Below are positions 45,255 to 54,187 of a DNA stretch of 64,000 bases, one piece after another. The notes under the pieces are model-generated. The model was not told the origin of the DNA. It did not search any database and saw only the letters and a program-made list of their open reading frames with translations. The DNA is taken from positions 25,049-89,048 of the forward strand of contig JAFLTR010000004.1 of assembly GCA_022509205.1 (NCBI GenBank), written 5' to 3'. Position numbers and translations under genes: made by a program. Source of the DNA: Muribaculaceae bacterium (lineage in GTDB: Bacteria > Bacteroidota > Bacteroidia > Bacteroidales > Muribaculaceae). Each line of letters begins with the position of its first letter. Position 1 is the first letter of the stretch.

Positions 45255-45962
45255 CTATTGGTTTCTTTTGAATTCTTCCAGTCTTGGGATGTCGGAATCC
45301 GTGAATCCGGCTAATTCTATGGTTACTTCCATAGAATAGCCTTTAGCTAACATACGTTTGGCAAATTCTACCTTTTCTTTCAAAATAACATCGGCATTCT
45401 CGTTTAATCTCTGACGCGTGATCGTATGTTTTAACTTACCGAATACGAAATTGAATTCTAAAGATGTCTTTGTTTCGGTGGCTTGTAGATCCGGCATTAT
45501 AAGATTCCCGAGAATCTCACCAATCCTTACCATCCCTTTTTTCTTGAATTCATCAGAGTCGGAGTCATGCATCTCGAGCAATGTTCTTTTCAGTTCTCTT
45601 ACCTCAGCAAAAGTATTTATGATTGCTAAAGTTGTTTGGGTGGCTATTGGACTTTTCAGGATAGTAGCAAGCATATATAAGCCCCGTTCTGTAAATGCTT
45701 TTGGAAGATACTTTATGTTATGTCCTCTTCCTTGTTTTTCCTTCAAGGTCGAAAATTTCGACCTTGAACATTCAGTCTCTTCTTTGGTAAGTTCAAAAAT
45801 AAAGCCTTCCGGAAATTTATCCGGGTTGTTACGTACTGCTTCATTCACCCGTTTTGTTTCAACTCCGTAAAGTTTTGCAACTTCAAAATCCAAGATTACA
45901 TCTTGTCCTCTTAAAGATATAATCATTCCTTTTACTTCTTCTATTTTTACTATATCGGCCAT
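45255..45962 (-). CDS. ORF6N-domain DNA-binding protein (phage-derived)
   Basis: A 235-aa protein. The N-terminal half (about residues 8-105) fits the ORF6N domain found in phage and mobile-element proteins: IISLRGQDVILDFEVAKLYGVETKRVNEAVRNN, then a region with FTERGLYMLATILKS. The C-terminal half is helical and charged and unlike anything I recognise. Such genes are scattered as orphans in Bacteroidales. It sits alone in an AT-rich patch between the queA operon and the polysaccharide export operon, which suggests acquisition from a phage or mobile element. Function unknown; DNA binding is inferred from the family. Confidence 0.75.
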   Translation of the reverse strand: MADIVKIEEVKGMIISLRGQDVILDFEVAKLYGVETKRVNEAVRNNPDKFPEGFIFELTKEETECSRSKFSTLKEKQGRGHNIKYLPKAFTERGLYMLATILKSPIATQTTLAIINTFAEVRELKRTLLEMHDSDSDEFKKKGMVRIGEILGNLIMPDLQATETKTSLEFNFVFGKLKHTITRQRLNENADVILKEKVEFAKRMLAKGYSMEVTIELAGFTDSDIPRLEEFKRNQ

Positions 45963-46016
45963 AACTTAATTTTTATTTAGGGGTTCCGGAGAGACTACTG
46001 ATATAGTAACCGGTTA

Positions 46017-46799
46017 TTATTGTGACGTCAGGCTGAAAGAGGAAATGTAGTTGGAAGGATTGACAGGACGTCCGTAATACCTGGTTTCGAAATGTAGATG
46101 AGCTCCGGTGGCATTCCCGGTGGTTCCGCCAAGTCCGATAGGATCCCCGGCTTTTAGCATAGCTCCCATGTCTGCAATTCCTTTCTGCAAATGCCCATAT
46201 AGGGTTTCCATTCCGCCGGAATGGCTGACAACTATGTATTTTCCATAACCTCTCGGATCATAACCGATCTTTGTAACAACACCCGGGAGAGCACACCTGA
46301 CAGTGTCGCCTGCTGTCAGAGCGATGTCTACACCATAATGAAATCTATGAAATTTTTTGCGGTAGCCATAGCCTGATGTCAATCTACCCTCCGTCGGAGT
46401 TTGGAAATCACTCATTTCATAATCAGGCAGTTCCCCCTCATAAGGCACATATCTGAGACGTCGGCCATAGGATAATCTTCTTCCTGTCTTGGGAGCCCAG
46501 TCGCCCGTTTCGTGGTAACCATGTTCGCTATAAACATCGGCGAGATAAGCAAGCACTCCCTCGGTAACGCTTTCCGGCACTACTGCATCGATATAGTAAT
46601 CACTTACAATATCAGCCAATTCAGAAGGATAATAATCCGGGACGGAATCCTCTTCTGAAACCAACGCTCCCACAAGATCTAAAATAGCTGTCTTTCCCCC
46701 GGACTCTTTTCGAGACTGCCCGACGACATCAAAGACCCCTGCCAACACTAATGGCAAGAAAAGTAATAAAGATTTTTTCCTAAGAATCTTGATAATCAC
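46017..46799 (-). CDS. M23 family metallopeptidase (LytM-like)
   Basis: A 260-aa exported peptidase with a zinc-binding LytM domain. The track ORF starts at 46877, but a GTG at 46799 gives a proper signal peptide (IIKILRKKS, a hydrophobic stretch, then GQ) and an overlap of only 20 nt with the preceding wzz gene, so I choose it. The catalytic domain (about residues 140-250) has HYGVD and HLHFETRYYGRPVNP, retaining the His and Asp ligands of active enzymes. It probably cuts peptidoglycan cross-links. As the third gene of the SLBB-Wzz operon it may open the cell wall for the export machine; that is inference. Confidence 0.85.
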   Translation of the reverse strand: MIIKILRKKSLLLFLPLVLAGVFDVVGQSRKESGGKTAILDLVGALVSEEDSVPDYYPSELADIVSDYYIDAVVPESVTEGVLAYLADVYSEHGYHETGDWAPKTGRRLSYGRRLRYVPYEGELPDYEMSDFQTPTEGRLTSGYGYRKKFHRFHYGVDIALTAGDTVRCALPGVVTKIGYDPRGYGKYIVVSHSGGMETLYGHLQKGIADMGAMLKAGDPIGLGGTTGNATGAHLHFETRYYGRPVNPSNYISSFSLTSQ

Positions 46800-48096
46800 T
46801 ATCCTTTTTTTCCCCCTTTTTGGATCTTTTCCACAACTTCCAGCCTTTCGACTCACCATCTTCTTCGATGTTATCATCGGATCGGCCGGCTTTCAGTTCA
46901 TGAGCCTTTTTCTTGTATTCTTCCACAAGAGGAGTGCCGAAAAGGATCCATGCGGCACAAGCCACCAAAGCCAGGAAAGCGCATCCCCCGATTATCAGGC
47001 CCTTACGTGGGGAGGTGGGACGGATCGGCACGGTAGCCGGTGTGATTTCTGTATATACAGGGGTCGTCTCTTGAACTCTCGACTTAGCAGACTGGACCTG
47101 AAGAGCTGTTTCATTATAAAGATTGAAAGCAAGCGAAGATTCGTTTTCGAGTCGTTCTTGGGTCACTTGAGCCGAGCGAGTGGCGAGATTCTGATTACGG
47201 TCGATATAATCTGCCAGGCGTTGCTGAGCCTTATAATATTCCTGTTGAGCTTCGTCGTTGAGTTTCTGAGCATATTCCAGATCCTGACGAGCCTTATTTG
47301 TACGATAGTTTGTGACATACTCCCTGAGTCGGTCGACTACCGTGTCGACAAGCACGGCACTCACCATCGGATCCTGCATAGTGGTCTCGATAGTGATGAC
47401 ATTGGTTTTCTGGTCGATACTGGCTGAAATTCTCTTCCGCAACTCCATCACCAGTCCATTCTCCTCGGGGGTAAGTTTGAAACTATTAGTGACGTGGTTT
47501 TCATCCTTTTCTTTATCCTTTTTCCCACGGAAGATACCCATGACGAAACCGATCGTTTTTCCGGGGACACTCATAATCACCCCCCACCATGGACCTCTTG
47601 TTTCCTCCTCAAGGTATTCTCTTACCGTGAATGTTTTGCCCTCCTTATTAGTAACGGGGACATCAAAAAGACTTATAGCAAAAGGCACAGATTCCACTAT
47701 ATCGGGATAAAGCGTAGGATATACTGCATCGGACCCGGTATTACCACCAGCTGAAATACCGGCCATAGATGCCAAAGCACCAAGTCCACCAGATATTGGG
47801 GTTCTTGAACTCTGCGATTCCGGAGCCAGTTTCACAGAAGTGGAATATTCTTTGGGAATACTGAAAGCGATAATAAGTCCGGCCAGCACTCCCCACATCA
47901 CCCAAATCAAAAGGGTCTTGCGCTGGTCCCAAAGCCTGTAAACCAGTTCCAACAGATCAATCTCTTTCTCCTCCTGTGAGCCGGCTCCATTTGAAGCCGA
48001 ATTGTCAGGAGAGGAATTGTCAGGAGCATCATGGTTGCGTGGCTCATTGTCATCGAGCGCCACCGGTTGAGTCTCTCTATTCTTATCTATACCCAT
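46780..48096 (-). CDS. Wzz-family polysaccharide chain-length/co-polymerase protein
   Basis: A 438-aa inner-membrane protein with the Wzz topology: a polar N-terminus, helix 1 (about residues 60-78, LLIWVMWGVLAGLIIAF), a long periplasmic part with coiled-coil (about 255-335, many Gln/Glu/Lys), and helix 2 (about 375-395) preceded by the Pro-rich VPIRPTSPRKG typical of Wzz. The charged C-terminal tail has no kinase domain. It works with a Wza-like outer-membrane exporter to set polysaccharide length. It starts 7 nt after the SLBB gene and overlaps the M23 gene by 20 nt. Confidence 0.9.
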   Translation of the reverse strand: MGIDKNRETQPVALDDNEPRNHDAPDNSSPDNSASNGAGSQEEKEIDLLELVYRLWDQRKTLLIWVMWGVLAGLIIAFSIPKEYSTSVKLAPESQSSRTPISGGLGALASMAGISAGGNTGSDAVYPTLYPDIVESVPFAISLFDVPVTNKEGKTFTVREYLEEETRGPWWGVIMSVPGKTIGFVMGIFRGKKDKEKDENHVTNSFKLTPEENGLVMELRKRISASIDQKTNVITIETTMQDPMVSAVLVDTVVDRLREYVTNYRTNKARQDLEYAQKLNDEAQQEYYKAQQRLADYIDRNQNLATRSAQVTQERLENESSLAFNLYNETALQVQSAKSRVQETTPVYTEITPATVPIRPTSPRKGLIIGGCAFLALVACAAWILFGTPLVEEYKKKAHELKAGRSDDNIEEDGESKGWKLWKRSKKGEKKDSDYQDS

Positions 48097-48103
48097 CAGA
48101 TTC

Positions 48104-50662
48104 CTACCTGAAAATGTTTAAGATTGTAGCCGCGAGAGTAGCCACAGACGTGAAGCTGCTCGCCAATGCCATGATCTGGGTCCAATTGACCCCGGAATTT
48201 GCCGACTTCGACGGTACAATTATCTGGCACCCCGGTTCTATGGGAGAACTTCGTTTTGCTTTCGCCACCGTACCGTTAAGATAGACTATGAAAGCCTTTC
48301 CTTTCCTTGCTCTTTCGCCGTAGCCACCTGCCTGATCGATATAATAACCAAGTTTCTTACCCGGCTCATACACTACCGAGTTCGGGAACATCACATCGCC
48401 CGATATCTTCACAGTACTCTGGAACTGCGGTATATAAAGTTGATCTCCTTCCACAAGCACAAGATCATAATGGCTTCCCGGATTCTGCAAGGCTTTCTCA
48501 AGATCGATACCTACATTATAGGTTTCTGCCACCTCTATCTTAGTCAATGAAATGGAGTCTCCACCGTTTTCCTGGTTCTGGGCCATTGCCAGTTTCAAAG
48601 CCTCCTTACGCGATTCATATTCAGCCTCTGAAAGCTTTCTTTCGAGATGTGCTCCCTTCACATAAGCAGCATCGAGCACTCCTCCGGCTCTACGGATAAG
48701 GTCTGATACCCTTTCATTACGCTTTTCAAGCACATAATCTCCGGCAAACAGCACTTCCCCGTTCACTGAAACGGAAGCCTGCGGTTCGTAACCGGGACTT
48801 TGTCTGACATGCACCATATCATAAGGCTGCAGCATGAAATTCACCCCTGAACCCACTTTGAGAGTCTGGTCAATTGCTACTGAAAAAATCTTTGCAAGCT
48901 GTTCGGTCTGCTCGGTTGCAGCCGGGTCGACGATACGGCGGGCGATATCCACACGAGCGGTAGAGGCACCCTCCAAAAGGCCACCCGCCTGTAGGATAAG
49001 GTCTTCAAGTGATGTGTTCTCTGCGTATGGGTATTCACCAGGGAAAGCCACCTGGCCTTCGATTGTCAAGACCCCTCGGTCGATAATCTCCTCGATACTG
49101 GAGACCACCAGAATATCATTTTTCTTCAATTCCACATCCGGTACTCTTCCGGTCAGAATATCGCCAAGGTCGAGGGCCATCACCTGGAGCTGCAATTCCG
49201 GCCCCTCGCGATAAAGGAGGGCCCTGCCGGTATAGGCATCCTCTGTGAGCCCTTCCGCCACTGCCAATAGTTCAGCCACTGTCTCTACATTCGGACCTAT
49301 GGCATACATCCCGGGACGCATCACTGATCCCCTCAGTTCTACCTTATTGGCATAACGGTCTAATACTGTACCTACAGTTATTACATCACCATCCTGAAGA
49401 TGATAATTATTGAAATCGTTTTTATCGACGTTATAAAGTTCGTTTTCATACCCGGTGTAACGCTGGAGTCTAACCATACCCGAGTAGGCATCTCCGGAAA
49501 ATCCTCCGGCATAGTTTATGAGGGTTTCAACAGTTTCCTTTGGAACCATCTCATAATACATCGGGCGTTTCACATTTCCGGTGATGTTAACGAGCTGTTC
49601 ATAGGGTGGAACGATCACCACATCACCCTCCTGAAGAGTGATATTGCCATCGGCCTTACCGTTCATGATATAGTCATAGATATCCACTCCAGCTACTTTC
49701 CTGCCATTTCGTAACACCTGTATATTTCTGAGCGAGCCGATATCGTTGACACCTCCGGCAAGATATAGAGCATTGAACACTGAAGAAAATGGCGACACAA
49801 GGAATGTACCCGGCGTCTCAACTTCACCCATAACACTGATAATCACCGAGCGTGTCTCTCCCAGAGTCAGAGAGATGTCAGTCTCCGACTCGTTCACTCC
49901 CGAATATTTCTTTGAGAAGGCATTCTTGATATGATTGTTGGCCTCATTGATATTCATTCCGTTGAGATACACAGGACCAAGCTGCTCCACCATGATACTG
50001 CCTTCCGGCGAGATAATCTGACGCAAGTGCTCCTCGTTGGCGCCCCAAATATCTATGATCACCTCGTCGCCTGGACCCAGTTTATAGTTCTGAGGTGTGC
50101 CTACATTTACGTTCGGCTCGAATGTAAGTTCGTTGGTGTTGAAAATGTCATGACCGAAGATGATTTTTTCCGGAATGGAGTCTGTCATCTCCTCCTCATC
50201 GAGCCAGAGCATCTCGTCGATAGAGCTTGCGAAGATATCGATTTCCTCATCTTCGAGTTCTTCGTCCTCTTCGGTCAGAGAGTTTTTGTTTGTTCCGCTC
50301 TTTGTCTTGGAAGTTTTAGTCTTAGATGACGTTTTTGAATTAGTCTTGGTAGACTTTGAGGACGACTTTTTCGACACAGCCTTGTTGTTTGTGGAAGATG
50401 AGCGGGAGCGGGAGGTGGAAGTGCTTGTGGAAAGCCCGTTACCATTACCTTCAGCTGCTTGTTGAGCCTCATATTGAGCCTTAATCCTTTTGGCCTGATC
50501 AGGGGTCACTCCTTTTGCAAGGAGCTCCTGTCCTATCTGATCCTGGCTTTTACCCGCTGCTGCCTGCTGTTTTATGTATGCTATCACCTGCTGGTCGGTC
50601 ATTGCCCAACCCATCAAGGCCACAAACATAAGCAAAAGAAGCAATAAATTTCTTTTCTTCAT
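48104..50662 (-). CDS. SLBB-domain polysaccharide export protein (Wza-like)
   Basis: An 852-aa exported protein. Signal peptide, then a helical segment (residues about 22-70), a Ser/Thr/Lys-rich linker (about 75-130) and an acidic stretch. A polysaccharide-export domain (about 190-290) starts with YKLGPGDEVIIDIWG. At least five SLBB-type repeats follow, each shaped like GEVETPGTFLV, GNVKRPMYYEM, GSVMRPGMYAI, GQVAFPGEYPY and NGEVLFAGDYVL. A C-terminal helix (WTQIMALASSFTSVATLAATIL) may insert into the outer membrane as in Wza. No lipobox is present. It heads the operon with wzz and an M23 peptidase. No glycosyltransferases are nearby, so the exported polymer is unknown. Confidence 0.9.
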   Translation of the reverse strand: MKKRNLLLLLLMFVALMGWAMTDQQVIAYIKQQAAAGKSQDQIGQELLAKGVTPDQAKRIKAQYEAQQAAEGNGNGLSTSTSTSRSRSSSTNNKAVSKKSSSKSTKTNSKTSSKTKTSKTKSGTNKNSLTEEDEELEDEEIDIFASSIDEMLWLDEEEMTDSIPEKIIFGHDIFNTNELTFEPNVNVGTPQNYKLGPGDEVIIDIWGANEEHLRQIISPEGSIMVEQLGPVYLNGMNINEANNHIKNAFSKKYSGVNESETDISLTLGETRSVIISVMGEVETPGTFLVSPFSSVFNALYLAGGVNDIGSLRNIQVLRNGRKVAGVDIYDYIMNGKADGNITLQEGDVVIVPPYEQLVNITGNVKRPMYYEMVPKETVETLINYAGGFSGDAYSGMVRLQRYTGYENELYNVDKNDFNNYHLQDGDVITVGTVLDRYANKVELRGSVMRPGMYAIGPNVETVAELLAVAEGLTEDAYTGRALLYREGPELQLQVMALDLGDILTGRVPDVELKKNDILVVSSIEEIIDRGVLTIEGQVAFPGEYPYAENTSLEDLILQAGGLLEGASTARVDIARRIVDPAATEQTEQLAKIFSVAIDQTLKVGSGVNFMLQPYDMVHVRQSPGYEPQASVSVNGEVLFAGDYVLEKRNERVSDLIRRAGGVLDAAYVKGAHLERKLSEAEYESRKEALKLAMAQNQENGGDSISLTKIEVAETYNVGIDLEKALQNPGSHYDLVLVEGDQLYIPQFQSTVKISGDVMFPNSVVYEPGKKLGYYIDQAGGYGERARKGKAFIVYLNGTVAKAKRSSPIEPGCQIIVPSKSANSGVNWTQIMALASSFTSVATLAATILNIFR

Positions 50663-50818
50663 AATGCGTCAGGTTAGAATAATAGTCTCTCCGGCATCCT
50701 TTGACCCACCCTCCGGAAGAGGATGTTCACAGGACTTGTAATTTCAAATTGTCTATCTCGCAAATTCAGATTATCGGAGTCTAAAACGCAAAATTAATAA
50801 AATTTATTCGTTTTTCTT

Positions 50819-50826
50819 TAATTTTG
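50819..50826 (+). promoter_or_regulatory. -7 box before the ApgM-like gene
   Basis: TAATTTTG lies only 5 nt before the ATG at 50832, so transcription would start at or very near the start codon. No matching -33 box is visible. Confidence 0.4.
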
Positions 50827-50831
50827 CATCA

Positions 50832-51674
50832 ATGAAGACAATATTGATTGTAGTGGCCGGAATGGCTGACCGTCCTGATCCTATCACAAGTAAGGATACT
50901 CCGCTGACGACAGCCCACATCCCATCTCTCGATCTCCTTGGCCAGAGAGGCATACTTACGTCTTTCCCGACATACGACGACCGCTTCCCAATTAGCCATG
51001 TCAATTCCCTCCTGTCGTTGCTGGGATATGACCTGCAAAGAGGGGAACCGAATGTCAACCAACTGATGGAATTCGGCCTTGACCATAATCATCAACTTAC
51101 GGATTTCGAAACCCTTCGTCCTTTCGTGATTCCGGGGTTTTCGGGCCACGGAGTGTGCATAACTCCATCCGCTTGGGTGAGAGGTGTAGCCAAATGTGCT
51201 TTTCTTCGACCACTTGACATCTACTCTCCGGGGTCAGCGGACGCAGAGATTGCCGACGCGATGGCAAAGCTCGCAACTCAGTCAATTCAAAATGAAGAAT
51301 TCGTGTTGGTTTATATCGACACCCCTCTGAAGGCTTCCCTTAAAGGTAACTATCAGGAGAAGGTCAGGGCAATCGAACAGATCGACCGCCATCTTATAGC
51401 GCCTATAGCTGATTTTGTCTGGAAATCTGAATTGATGATAAATCTGGCTGTAACGACCGATCTGACAACACCTTGGCACCGCCGCAGACCAACTAAAATA
51501 GATGTCCCCCTGGCTTTATATTTCAATAATCACGACAGCGAGGGTGACCTCGAAATCAGTTTTACGGAAGTAGAGTCTTTTCTATCAGAAAGATTCCTTT
51601 TAGAGCCTTCTGACCTTATAAAGTATCTCATCAATTTCTCGGTGAGCGAATCCGAAGACGAACTCCCTTTTTAG
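50832..51674 (+). CDS. ApgM-like phosphoglycerate mutase homologue, probably inactive
   Basis: A 280-aa protein resembling the archaeal-type cofactor-independent phosphoglycerate mutase (ApgM, alkaline phosphatase superfamily), which usually has about 400 residues. The N-terminal ILIVVAGMADRP corresponds to the family motif with GDGMAD, but the metal-binding first Asp is replaced by Ala. The segment IDTPLKASLKGNYQEK aligns with the family EAPDEAGHDGD-type motif, yet the metal-binding Asp and His are Leu. The later D-H metal motif reads TTDLTTP, so its His is also lost. It is therefore probably a pseudoenzyme with a retained fold. It stands alone, divergent from the export operon and convergent with menF. 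Role unknown. Confidence 0.65.
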   Translation: MKTILIVVAGMADRPDPITSKDTPLTTAHIPSLDLLGQRGILTSFPTYDDRFPISHVNSLLSLLGYDLQRGEPNVNQLMEFGLDHNHQLTDFETLRPFVIPGFSGHGVCITPSAWVRGVAKCAFLRPLDIYSPGSADAEIADAMAKLATQSIQNEEFVLVYIDTPLKASLKGNYQEKVRAIEQIDRHLIAPIADFVWKSELMINLAVTTDLTTPWHRRRPTKIDVPLALYFNNHDSEGDLEISFTEVESFLSERFLLEPSDLIKYLINFSVSESEDELPF

Positions 51675-51694
51675 AATCCTTACTCAAAAAACTA

Positions 51695-51714
51695 ACCCTG
51701 CTACCAGGGTATTT
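51695..51714 (+). terminator. Possible terminator of the ApgM-like gene
   Basis: ACCCTG-CTAC-CAGGGT forms a 6-bp stem followed by ATTTTG. It overlaps the last codons of the convergent menF gene. Confidence 0.4.
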
Positions 51715-52828
51715 TGTGTTGGGTTTCAAGCCATTCGGATGCAACGGTAGAACGTGACGTTATGCCTCCTCCCACGTATATGCCATATCTCTGTTGAGAA
51801 ACGGCTGCGCAACGGATAATGACATTGAATGTAAATTCTTCCGGCGAGTGATAGGGGCCACAGAAACCTCCGTAGCATCCTCGGTCGAAATGTTCCAGCT
51901 CTCGGATTTTCTCCAATGCAAAATCCTTTGGATTCCCACACAAAGCCGGGGTTGGAGACAAGGATCTAAGGAGCTCCGTAAGCCTGAACTCAGAACATAT
52001 AGGGGAAAACCCGGAACTTTCAGGAAGCGAGGCAAAGATAGGCGTGCATATATGTTCCACCTTTCCTGCTGATTTTGTGAAGGATTCTTCAGCAGTGGCC
52101 TTCAGACCTTGTTGCCGGAAGATATCTACGATATAATCGGCCACAATCTTCTGTTCCTCCTTGTTTTTCTCGTCCCAGCCGTATAAAGGATCCCCTCCGG
52201 TTCGGAAAACTGTTGAGACTCCTTCTTCCTTGGATTTTACACGGGTTCCGGCCAGAGCCATTGTACGGAGCTGTCCGTTTCTGCTTTCAAGAAGCAATTC
52301 AGGACTTGCTCCTATCCAGCAACCGGTAGCCGGAGTAGAGAAACAAAATACAAAAGCTTCGGGGAACCTTTGGCAAAGCTCATAGAATTTTTCGGCAATA
52401 TCGAAAACGGTATCGTTCACGATCACACGTGCGGCCACAATTTTGGAGGCCGGTTTTCCCTCGAGTGCCTTTATTATTTCCTCCACTTCCCGGCTGTATT
52501 CATCGTAGGTGGTGGATCTCTCCGGTATTGAATAGAGTGACCCGATGGCCTCATTCGATTTTATTCCTGAATAAGGGATTGTTATAATCGGTTTCTCGGA
52601 ATCAAAAAAACCGATTGCGAAACCGGGTGTATCAAGACCCTCCACATACCCCTCGGAACTTCCGTAAGACATCATAGTGTCATTGGGGAACCTATAGGCA
52701 TAAAAAGAGAGCCCGGATATAAAGGCACTCCTGATCTCTTCTTCAAATGTTTCGTCTTTAAGTATGCTGAAGAAGATCATCGGGCCATTGGTAGCCCTCC
52801 TCGAATCGCGCTCAAACCTTATGCCCAT
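51701..52828 (-). CDS. menF: Isochorismate synthase
   Basis: A 375-aa chorismate-binding enzyme that makes isochorismate for menaquinone. Conserved elements are GASPELLL, MALAGTR, the KVEHICTPI region, LSPTPALCGNPK, DRGCYGGFCG and the C-terminal GGGITSRSTVASEW. The length fits MenF/EntC. It follows rimO after 14 nt as the last gene of ftsY-rimO-menF. The other men genes are not in this window. Met17 is an alternative start, but the first Met has better spacing to rimO. Confidence 0.9.
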   Translation of the reverse strand: MGIRFERDSRRATNGPMIFFSILKDETFEEEIRSAFISGLSFYAYRFPNDTMMSYGSSEGYVEGLDTPGFAIGFFDSEKPIITIPYSGIKSNEAIGSLYSIPERSTTYDEYSREVEEIIKALEGKPASKIVAARVIVNDTVFDIAEKFYELCQRFPEAFVFCFSTPATGCWIGASPELLLESRNGQLRTMALAGTRVKSKEEGVSTVFRTGGDPLYGWDEKNKEEQKIVADYIVDIFRQQGLKATAEESFTKSAGKVEHICTPIFASLPESSGFSPICSEFRLTELLRSLSPTPALCGNPKDFALEKIRELEHFDRGCYGGFCGPYHSPEEFTFNVIIRCAAVSQQRYGIYVGGGITSRSTVASEWLETQHKIPW

Positions 52829-52842
52829 TTCAAGACCATGGA

Positions 52843-54171
52843 TTATGGAGCGAGCTTATCATTCGTCGGGACTCCGATAAGTTCGAATGGATAAGCTTCC
52901 GTTATCTTCACATTTATAAAATCACCTGTTTGAAGATTCTCGGGTATGTTATTTATTATAACTTCCGGATCCACTTCCGGTGAGTCATACTGTGTGCGTC
53001 CGTAAGCCGTCTTACCTTCAATACGGTCGATAAGCACTTTCTCCGTTTTGCCTATCATCTCCTCATTCAGCGACTGAGCGATCTCCTGTTGCATTGCCAT
53101 CAGGCGGTCAAGACGCTTTTGTTTCACATCCTGCGGGATCACGTCGGGATGATGGGCCGCTGCAAACGTGTCTTCCTCTTCACAATAGGTAAATGCTCCC
53201 ATCCGGTCGAATCTCTGGGTCCTGACGAAGTCCATCAGTTGTTCAAACTCTTCGTCTCCCTCACCCGGGAAACCGGTCATCAGCGTGGTGCGTATCTTAA
53301 TTCCGGGCACTCGCTTCCTTATCTCTTCAAGCAGACAGAGGGTTTCATCCCTTGAAATATGACGACGCATATTTTCAAGCACCGGATCGGCTATGTGTTG
53401 CAGGGCAATATCAAGATACTTACATACATTTTCTCTCGAGGCCATAACATCCAAAAGATCCATCGGAAAACCGGCGGGATAAGCATAATGAAGCCTTATC
53501 CATTCCACTCCTTCGATATCGGAAATTCGTCCGATCAATTCCGCCAAAGCCTGTCGTCCGTAGAGATCTGTACCGTAAGCCGACAGGTCTTGCGCAATTA
53601 CATTGAATTCCTTGGCACCTTGTCCCACCAGTTGCCTCACCTCCTCTTCAATCTCCTCCATAGGCCGGGAAGTATGCCTCCCTGTGATTCCGGGGATCGC
53701 GCAGAAAGCACAAAAACGGTTGCATCCTTCGGAAATCTTAAGATACGCTGAGTGTGGAGGAGTGGTGAGTCGACGCTCCCACAGCCGCGGTGTTTCCCGC
53801 TTTTTCGAAATATCCGGCAGATCGTTTATAAGCCGCGGCCAGTCAAACTTGCCATACCAGAGGTCAACTTCCGGGATTTCATCTTTCAGAATATCGAGGT
53901 ATCTTTGTGATAGACAACCCATCACAGCCACTTTCCCTATTTTGCCTTCCTTTTTCTTTTTGCAAAGATCCAGAATGGTATTGACCGACTCCTCTTTTGC
54001 ATCGGAAATGAATCCACAGGTGTTTACCACAACCAATTCCCCATTTGGCGCCTTCGGTTCAAAGTTCACCTTATAGCCACGGGATTCAAGTTGCCGAATA
54101 AGGCGTTCGCTCTCCACAAGATTTTTGGAGCATCCAAGAGATATTATGTCTATATTGTTCTTACGAGGCAT
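52843..54171 (-). CDS. rimO: Ribosomal protein S12 methylthiotransferase RimO
   Basis: A radical-SAM enzyme that methylthiolates an Asp of ribosomal protein S12. The track ORF starts at 54267 inside ftsY; I use the ATG at 54171 (MPRKNNIDIISLGCSKN), which gives 442 aa and a 16-nt gap to ftsY. Motifs are SLGCSKNLVESE, VVNTCGFISDAK, GCLSQRY, the cluster motif CNRFCAFCAIPGITG, and a C-terminal TRAM domain. It is paralogous to miaB at 40586 but clearly of the RimO branch by its SLGCSKN start. Confidence 0.95.
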   Translation of the reverse strand: MPRKNNIDIISLGCSKNLVESERLIRQLESRGYKVNFEPKAPNGELVVVNTCGFISDAKEESVNTILDLCKKKKEGKIGKVAVMGCLSQRYLDILKDEIPEVDLWYGKFDWPRLINDLPDISKKRETPRLWERRLTTPPHSAYLKISEGCNRFCAFCAIPGITGRHTSRPMEEIEEEVRQLVGQGAKEFNVIAQDLSAYGTDLYGRQALAELIGRISDIEGVEWIRLHYAYPAGFPMDLLDVMASRENVCKYLDIALQHIADPVLENMRRHISRDETLCLLEEIRKRVPGIKIRTTLMTGFPGEGDEEFEQLMDFVRTQRFDRMGAFTYCEEEDTFAAAHHPDVIPQDVKQKRLDRLMAMQQEIAQSLNEEMIGKTEKVLIDRIEGKTAYGRTQYDSPEVDPEVIINNIPENLQTGDFINVKITEAYPFELIGVPTNDKLAP

Positions 54172-54187
54172 GCGCCACAATTGATTC

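Noticed and set aside
46800-46877. Upstream extension of the M23 peptidase
   Set aside because: It overlaps wzz in another frame and would bury the signal peptide; the GTG at 46799 gives a normal exported protein.
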